This document shows, one piece after another, positions 57,799-64,000 of a stretch of DNA of 64,000 bases. A program made the translations under genes and the position numbers. Under the pieces are notes generated by a model. It saw nothing but the letters and a program-made list of their open reading frames with translations. It did not search any database and was not told the DNA's origin. The stretch comes from Chlamydomonas reinhardtii (Eukaryota > Chlorophyta > Chlorophyceae > Chlamydomonadales > Chlamydomonadaceae), in the NCBI RefSeq assembly GCF_000002595.2, contig NC_057016.1, positions 1,067,387-1,131,386 on the forward strand. Reading direction: 5' to 3'. Each line of letters begins with the position of its first letter. Position 1 is the first letter of the stretch.

Positions 57799-59532
57799 CG
57801 CTGTGTGTGAGATCGCGATGGTGGCACGGACGGGCGCGCTGTGGCGTGCCCGTGTCAAGTTGAGAGAAGATCGAGCGACATGAATGCCGTCCTCATGTGT
57901 TGCTGCTACGCTACGGACATTCCGGGACCCTGTACCAATAGTTGTCAATGCCTCGGCGCCTAGCTATCTTCTTTGGGTGGGTCACTAAGGCCCACACGTC
58001 ACACTGTGTAGTGTGTGTGTAAGTGAGTGTGTGTACGTGCTCTGGAGTACAGCGGAAACAGCAGTAGTGAGAGCGAGAGGCTGCTGGTAGCAGGTCGGGC
58101 GTTGCGTGGCAGGAGGCTGGGTAAGTAAGCCCAGATGCACGCGGTGATTATTATTTGAGGCTTGAATCTTCATATCGGAACGCACACAACAGCAGGTGTT
58201 CCGCCAGAAATGCAGTTCATTCGTGGTCGTAAAGTTGCCGGTCGCGACCCTGTGTGTTTCCCTCGCCTCCTGCCACGCGCGTGTGCGCGGCTCAAGTGGA
58301 CTATGAAGTTTTGACGGGACAGTACCGCACGACATCATGCCTATATAAATCCTTTCTCGGCTGCTGGTTCCGGCGATGTTGCCAGTTGGCGGTCTGTGTT
58401 TGGCATTTCTTCAAGCTGCGGGTGTGGCGGCCGCGGGAGCTGGTATGTGGCTCTCGAGGGGGGTCACGGGCTGTACGCCCGTGTGCGCCGAAGTGGGGAC
58501 TTGATGTACAATACAACGGCACATAGAGAAATAAGAGAATGAAGAGGTGCCATAGACCTTGGACCGAGTCGACCGAGCATGTGATGAGGCGTGCAGGGTT
58601 GGCCTGCTAACGTGACACCTCAAACAAGTGCTTCATGCCCTGCTAGACGGTTTGCTGACTTGAGAGTGATATCCCAATTTAGTGCTGAAGACGCCACATG
58701 GCCTCGAGGAGTGGAAAGTAAGCGATGAGCCTGGGTAGCGGCGAGTGCCATGCATGTGTTCCGAGCAAAGGGGGGGTCGTGGTGGCCGCGCTGTGGCCCA
58801 CACGACGTCCCCGCCGTCCACCCCTGTAATGATACGAGAGCACGTTTCCCATCCCATATTGCCTGGCCGCAAGAGGCGCAGCACAACCTAAGGCTAACCA
58901 GATCTGGGAAGGGAAAGCCGGCGTGTAATCTGGCGAGGGTGCTGCGACAACAGCGCGCCCGTTCGCACAGAAAGACGGGCCGTGACGGGCGCAGAAGTTA
59001 GAACCCCTTTCCTTTCGGTTGCGGCGGCAATACGGCATCGGCGCGGTGCCAAGCAAGGCGCCTGTAGTGTAGTGCAGTGACCATGTGCGGGTTCTGCCAC
59101 CAGGCTGTGGCGAGATTGACGGGGCTGAGGCGAAGGATGACGCCCTTTGTGTCAAGGGGAGGAGCTGGCGGTACATGTCCCGCGGCCGCGCGACGCAACA
59201 GCTTTTGCTGGCGCTGTCGGTCACTTGCTGGGATGCAGGCCAAGCTTCTATGCACAGCTCCCGGTACGCATGTATGAACGGGCAAGTACTAGCGGAGACA
59301 ATTGCTGAGGCCGACCAGGCCAACCGCGGCCATTGCAGTTGGCCTGCGCAACATGCGCGCTCAATTTAAGGCAAACTGTCAACAGTCGCAAACCCAAGTA
59401 CCAAATTCTCAAGAAAAATCTGTTGCAATTGAAACGCCAGCAAAATTCGCACTTCTCGGCTGACAAAGCAAGCCCTAACCAGCCAAGCTTCGCGTGCCGA
59501 AGCATCCTCGCTCGCTTGTCCAAAACGTCAGA
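57799..59532. other. 3' UTR of hydrolase and upstream region of TauD copy 2
   Basis: A TGTAA at 58018-58022, 366 bases after the hydrolase stop, may be its poly(A) signal. A TATATAA element at about 58342-58348 is not followed by a recognisable gene. The rest (58500-59500) shows no coding support. The 59340-59532 part is AT-richer and should contain the promoter of TauD copy 2. Confidence 0.4.
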
Positions 59533-61431
59533 ATGACTTCCGAGGTTCCCACCACCAGCCGGTAAGCTCGGCGGCTCAGCGCTGTGCTCGCGCCCGCTGC
59601 ATTCGACTAGATACGAGGCACCGACATGCCGCGAGCGACCGCGTCCTGCTGTCTGTCGCTTGGAGAAGCCGACACCTAGCTCTGAGACGTCTTCCTCAAT
59701 ACGTCGCCCAACAGGCAAGGCAGCGTGGTGCCCTTCACTCGCATTGAGGGCCCCGACGCCTGGGTTGCGGCCGACTTCCCGAACCTTGAGAAGGAAATGT
59801 TTCACCTGACGCCCGAGCACATCGCCGAGCTTGATGCAGCCGTGGACAAGGTCATTGCAAGCGGCAAGCCCCTGCAGGTGAGCTGGGGAGGGCCTTCGCG
59901 CCGAAACGTCACGCTCACGCCACGCCGGTGACACGTTGGCACATTTGCGTTTCGCCTCCAAGATGCTCGCAACCTTGGGACCTCGACACCGCCCGTGAAC
60001 GCATCACCCCCGTTTCTTTTCTGCAACTTGTCCCTTTCCTACCCGGGCCTTCTCTCCTCACCCTACCTCACTTAAACCTTGCTGCTGCTACCTCCCGCGC
60101 GCCCCGCCGCCCCGCAGGAGGTGTCCCTGGCTGATGTCCACCTGCCCACGCTATCGCTGCCGCTGATTGATGTGGGTCAGCAGGCTCAGCACGGCCGCGG
60201 CTGGTCGCTGCTGCGCGGCGTGCCCGTGCAGCGCTACAGCCGCCAGCAGCAGCTGACGGCCTGGTGGATCCTGGGGCTGCACTGGGGCCGCGCCGTGCCC
60301 CAGAACGCCAAGGGCCACCTGATCGGACACATCAAGGACCTGGGTCGCGACCCCGCTGACCCCAACACTCGCCTCTACGCCACCAACGCCGCACAGCCCT
60401 GGCACAACGACGGCCCGGCAGACCTCGTGGGTGAGTGACAGCAGCAGCAGCGCGGCAGGGAGCACGTGTCGGGTCCTAGGTAACACTGCATGCATGCCGT
60501 GTGGGGGGCAGTGCACGGGGCTTGCGCGCTTGTCCACCTGGGTTTGTTTACAGCTTATACGCACAGCTGTGTCCAGCGCGCCTGTCTCCTTACTGTCTTC
60601 TGGTTGTCTCTTCGTGCTCCCAACCTGTTCACCCCCTGTCCCCCCTCCAGGCCTGCTGTGCCTGTCTGACGGCGCTGAGGGCGGCGAGAGCGGCTGGTCG
60701 TCTTCAATCTCCGTGCACAACGAGATCCTGCGGACCGCGCCGCACCTGGCGCGCGTGCTGGCTGACTCGTGGTTCTTTGACCGCAAGGGCGAGGTGCCTG
60801 CGGGCAAGAAGCCCTTCTTCGAGATCCCCGTGTTCAACTACCACAAGGGCTACCTGTCCGTCAACTACAGCGACAACTACTACCACCTCAGCCAGCGCCA
60901 CGCCGAGGTGCCGCGCCTGGGACCCGACCACCACGCCGCCATGGAGCTGTTCAACTCGCTGGCGTGCTCGCAGCAGCTGTCGCTGCGCCACATCCTGCAG
61001 CCGGGGGACGTGCAGCTGCTCAGCAACCACACCTGCCTGCACTACCGCGGCGCGTTCAGGTGCGTGAGGCAGACGCGCGCAGATGTACAAGGAAGATAGG
61101 GGCGGTGGGGCACAGGGGCTGGGCATTGCAGTTGCAGGTGCAGTTGTGGATCAAATTGGGGGCCCTAGGGAGTTGCAAGCTACACGCACTTGCCTCGCTT
61201 GGCATAGTGCTGACCCGTGCCCTCCCCTCCCCTCCTTGCCTTCCGCCCCACAGGGACAGCCCCGAGCACACGCGGCACCTGCTGCGGCTGTGGGTGTCGC
61301 CGCCCGACGACCGCCCGCTGCCCGAGGTGTACAGCGAAATCATGGGCGGCAGTGTGGTGCCGGGCAAGCGCGGAGGCATCTTCATCCAGAACGGAGCCGA
61401 CCACAACCCCATCCCGCTGGAGGCCGAGTAA
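59533..61431 (+). CDS. TauD/TfdA-type Fe(II)/2-oxoglutarate dioxygenase, copy 2
   Basis: Five exons (59533-59561, 59715-59877, 60118-60430, 60651-61059, 61254-61431) have the same intron positions and phases as copy 1 and give 363 residues. The metal-binding WHNDGPADLVG, the CLHYRGAFRD segment and RHLLRLWVSPPDD are intact. The longest exon (60651-61059) encodes the same protein as its partner, and exon 3 differs by one residue, while the introns have drifted (for example intron 3 and intron 4 contain different insertions). Exon identity above intron identity suggests either selection or gene conversion between the two inverted copies. A plus-strand TGTAA at 61967-61971 is a possible poly(A) signal about 540 bases downstream. 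Confidence 0.92.
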
Positions 61432-63108
61432 GGCCGGAGTACGGAATGACAGAACCCCAGAGGCCGCAGCATGAGGGTATGCCCACGGGGTATGCCAGCT
61501 AAACTTATTTGCTAACTTATCCAGAGTTTGTGCAACGTTGATTGATTATTTTGAGGGGCTGGTGCGCAATTGTGCCGCACGCTTGGGCAACCTGCCAGAT
61601 GGCCAAAATGGTATTGAGAGGTGACATTTATTGTTCCGTATGGCCGTTCATCAATCAAGCGGCTGCTTGGTATTCATGTACATAGCCTTCCGTAGTGGAC
61701 TGCCCTTCTGTTGCGGGTGATAAGTACTGGGGGCGGATTTGTGTATGTGTGCGTATGCGTGTGTGTGTGGCCCGCCGCCATGGCAAGCAATGGGGTTTTT
61801 GGCGCGTGTCCATTGGAAATTACAGCGATGGAAGCACGAGAATGCTAGGTGATAGGAGAACACCGTAGCTGGGTGAGAATAGCGTTGGTGCTTGAGTCTA
61901 GCCCTGCTGGTGTGGAGGCACTGATGCCTTGACCTGACTCTGGCGTCCTGGATCACAGGATGGAGATGTAAAGCCAGCCGTAGCTGTGCTGCTCAGGCAT
62001 CGAGCCACATTTCCGGAGGAATTTCGCTGCAGCAGCCGCGTCAGTCGGAGCGTGTGTACGGGGCAGAAATCGTGATTAGTGCGTTACAAGGCTCATATGA
62101 GTCCGTAATGCGCTACCGCAGCACACACAGAGAAGACCCCGCACCGATCCCATCATCAAGTCAGCCCGTGTACGGGTACTTTATTGTTTGCTTGACAGCG
62201 CAATAATGCTTGGGCGGGCGGGTCAGAGGCACGGGGCAGCCATCATTTCAGCTGCCAAAGCCGCGCTCCTCACAACTCAATACTTCCTACCTGCTGGGAC
62301 CACCCAGTCTGTACGCACTGCCACATGCGGACCACGGTGCAAACACATTAATACACGGTGCAAACACATTAATACTGCTTGCTTGCTGGCGCGCGCGCAC
62401 GCGCATCCGCGTTACGCAATTGCGCCAAGCCACCCGCCGCCGTGCCGCCACCACAGCACCCCGCCACGAGTGCAATTTCCTCATCCTCACCGAACGCGAT
62501 AAAAACCTGGTGCGACCAACGGCACCTTTAACGCCATAGATCCATGGCATTGCATGGGCATCATCACGACGAGCGATGGTGTGCGGTATGTCCACGAGTC
62601 ACAAGACGGTAAAAAACGGTAAAGAAATGGCGCAAGCGCTGGTGTTTGCTATGTCCTTGCTACTATCGCCCTGACCGTGCAAACACAGGTCACACGCCAA
62701 CGCCACACACACAAGCTTGAGACAGCGGTGGATGGGGTCCGCGCGCATGTTCCAGCGCCCCCAAATGCCTGCCGGTCTCCGTTATCGGATATAGGTTATT
62801 GCTCACACACAACTCACGGCCGCCACGGCACACACTTGTCTGTACAGGCCCCGTCGTTGCAACCGTATGTCACTTGTCTCAACTCTTGACTCTAATTCGC
62901 CTTCCACCTCCCTCGCCGCCAACGCCACTCCGCAGCTCTCATGCCATCACCAACAGACCATAAAATGCGGCAGCGCGGCATCGGCATCGGCTTCGCCAGC
63001 CCCTTCACCCCGGCTGTGCAGGGAGGGACAGCTTTCGCACGCGCCTGCCTCTACTATCAACAACCCGGCGCTTGCAAAACGCCCGCACTCCTCCAGTCGC
63101 ATCGCGCC
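61432..63108. other. Spacer between TauD copy 2 and right-edge gene
   Basis: No gene is supported. A 21-base direct repeat (CGGTGCAAACACATTAATAC) occurs twice around 62335-62375. The right part should be the 3' UTR of the minus-strand gene at the edge. Confidence 0.45.
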
Positions 63109-64000
63109 TTACTGCGGCCCGCCCTCGGCCTCCGACGCCGAAGCGTCGGTGCCCTCAGCGTTTTGCCGCGGCAGCGTGTACGCCATGTTGTAGACCATGT
63201 TGCGGTCGGCGGCACTGCCGCCGGCACTGACGCGGCCGGCGCCGCCGGCCGCCGCCCCGCCCGCGCTGCCCTGACGCCGCGCCATGCCCGTCGGCGAGTT
63301 GCCGGCGCTGCTTGCGTCGGCTCCGCTGGCGCTGCCGTCGCGGCTGGCCAGCTGGCTGCGACCCCGCATCAGCCCCACCAGCCGCTCCTTCATGCCGGCG
63401 AAGGCGCCGCCGGCACCGCCGCCGCCGATGCTGCCGCCGCTGCGCGGGATGAACTCGGAGGCGGTGCGCAGCTTGGCCACCTCAGCGGTGTCGCCGAGGG
63501 GCCCAGCGGCACCAGCGCCACCACCAGGACTGCCAGCAGCGGCCAGGCCGACCCGCTCCTCGGGCACCGGCGTGATGGCGTGGCTATAGCTGTAGCCGCG
63601 CGCTCCGCGGGCCGGGCCCGCAGGCGGCGGCGCCGGCATGCGGCGCGCGGCTGCCGCCAGCACCGCCTGCACATCAGCTGACTGCGTGTCACGCAGCGGC
63701 GACGGCCGGTCGCGCAGCCATCCGCTGGCGTTGCCGCCGACGCCGGCGCCGGCAGCCACTGCGGCGCCGCCGCGGATGGGGGGCATCGTCACGCTGCCCG
63801 TGAAAACCGGGGTGTTGCGCACGCCGCCGGCGGTGGGCTGACCGGTGGTGCGGTCGGCGTCGCCGCTGCCGCGGCTGCTGCCGCCGGCGCTGCCGCTGCC
63901 GCTGGTGCGCACGCCGCCAGTGGTGCTCGGGCGGCGCGGCGGCGGCGACATGCCCACGACCGCGCCGTCGGCGCTTGTCGGCGCCACACCCGACTGGCTG
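63109..64000 (-). CDS. Gly/Ser/Ala-rich protein, 3' exon (partial)
   Basis: This minus-strand frame stays open from the right edge of the window to TAA at 63109, at least 296 codons. I recognise no family. The sequence is low-complexity Gly/Ser/Ala/Pro with a few more ordered pieces: PLRDTQSADVQAVLAAAARR, GYSYSHAITPVPEERVGLAA, AEVAKLRTASEFIPR and AFAGMKERLVGLMRGRS, then NMVYNMAYTLPRQN near the end. Ser/Arg-Ser clusters (SPTGMARRQGS, RPSTTGG) look like phosphorylation-prone linker. It is probably the disordered C-terminal region of a larger protein whose domains lie beyond the window. The frame and strand are supported by length and codon bias only. Confidence 0.5.
   Translation of the reverse strand, partial: SQSGVAPTSADGAVVGMSPPPRRPSTTGGVRTSGSGSAGGSSRGSGDADRTTGQPTAGGVRNTPVFTGSVTMPPIRGGAAVAAGAGVGGNASGWLRDRPSPLRDTQSADVQAVLAAAARRMPAPPPAGPARGARGYSYSHAITPVPEERVGLAAAGSPGGGAGAAGPLGDTAEVAKLRTASEFIPRSGGSIGGGGAGGAFAGMKERLVGLMRGRSQLASRDGSASGADASSAGNSPTGMARRQGSAGGAAAGGAGRVSAGGSAADRNMVYNMAYTLPRQNAEGTDASASEAEGGPQ

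Noticed and set aside
58342-58348. TATATAA at 58342 as promoter of a gene
   Set aside because: No supported coding exon follows on the plus strand before the dioxygenase at 59533, and the distance is too great for that gene.

Overview
This window is nuclear DNA of a volvocalean green alga, most likely Chlamydomonas or a close relative. The grounds are: very GC-rich coding sequence, many short exons with GT-AG introns of about 100 to 1300 bases, TGTAA poly(A) signals shortly after several stops, GGC/GCC-rich low-complexity protein tails, and a typical nuclear gene set (cytosolic RPL17 and SRP54, mitochondrial ISCU and complex I NDUFA5, ankyrin and metacaspase families). All gene models below were read by hand from splice signals, reading phase and protein family resemblance. 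No transcript data were available.

Layout from left to right. 0-9 kb holds housekeeping genes: the 3' end of an ASCC2-like gene (+), NDUFA5 (+), ISCU (-) and RPL17 (+). ISCU and RPL17 share a 240-base divergent promoter. 9.5-11.8 kb has an ITPA/HAM1-type NTP pyrophosphatase on the minus strand; it is diverged and seems to use two GC-AG introns. 12-12.6 kb has a dispersed repeat (R1) and a LINE 3' tail. 13.3-17.5 kb is a 14-exon bacterial-type dynamin-like GTPase (-), divergent from a five-exon glycine-zipper gene (17.9-20.3 kb, +). The first two GTPase exons plus the shared promoter are duplicated at 23.35-24.54 kb. There the GTPase copy is broken, and the copied promoter faces a different gene for a membrane-type helical protein (24.6-26.4 kb, +). 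28.8-33 kb is SRP54 (-), divergent from a plastid-targeted DUF3054 membrane protein (+). 36.5-40.7 kb has a Q/H/P/Y-rich disordered protein and an F-box-like/ankyrin protein. 42.9-44.0 kb has the catalytic-Cys part of a type I metacaspase whose His exon is absent. 46.4-49.6 kb is an NAD(P)-dependent extended SDR. 51.5-61.4 kb is a large inverted repeat: two nearly identical TauD/TfdA-type dioxygenase genes pointing away from each other around an alpha/beta hydrolase gene. The right edge is the 3' exon of a Gly/Ser/Ala-rich protein (-).

Most genes are unrelated housekeeping units. Two regions look more than incidental. One is the dynamin-like locus, where a divergent promoter has been copied and now faces a second predicted membrane-active protein. 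The other is the head-to-head dioxygenase pair. No rRNA, tRNA, CRISPR array or intact mobile element was seen.
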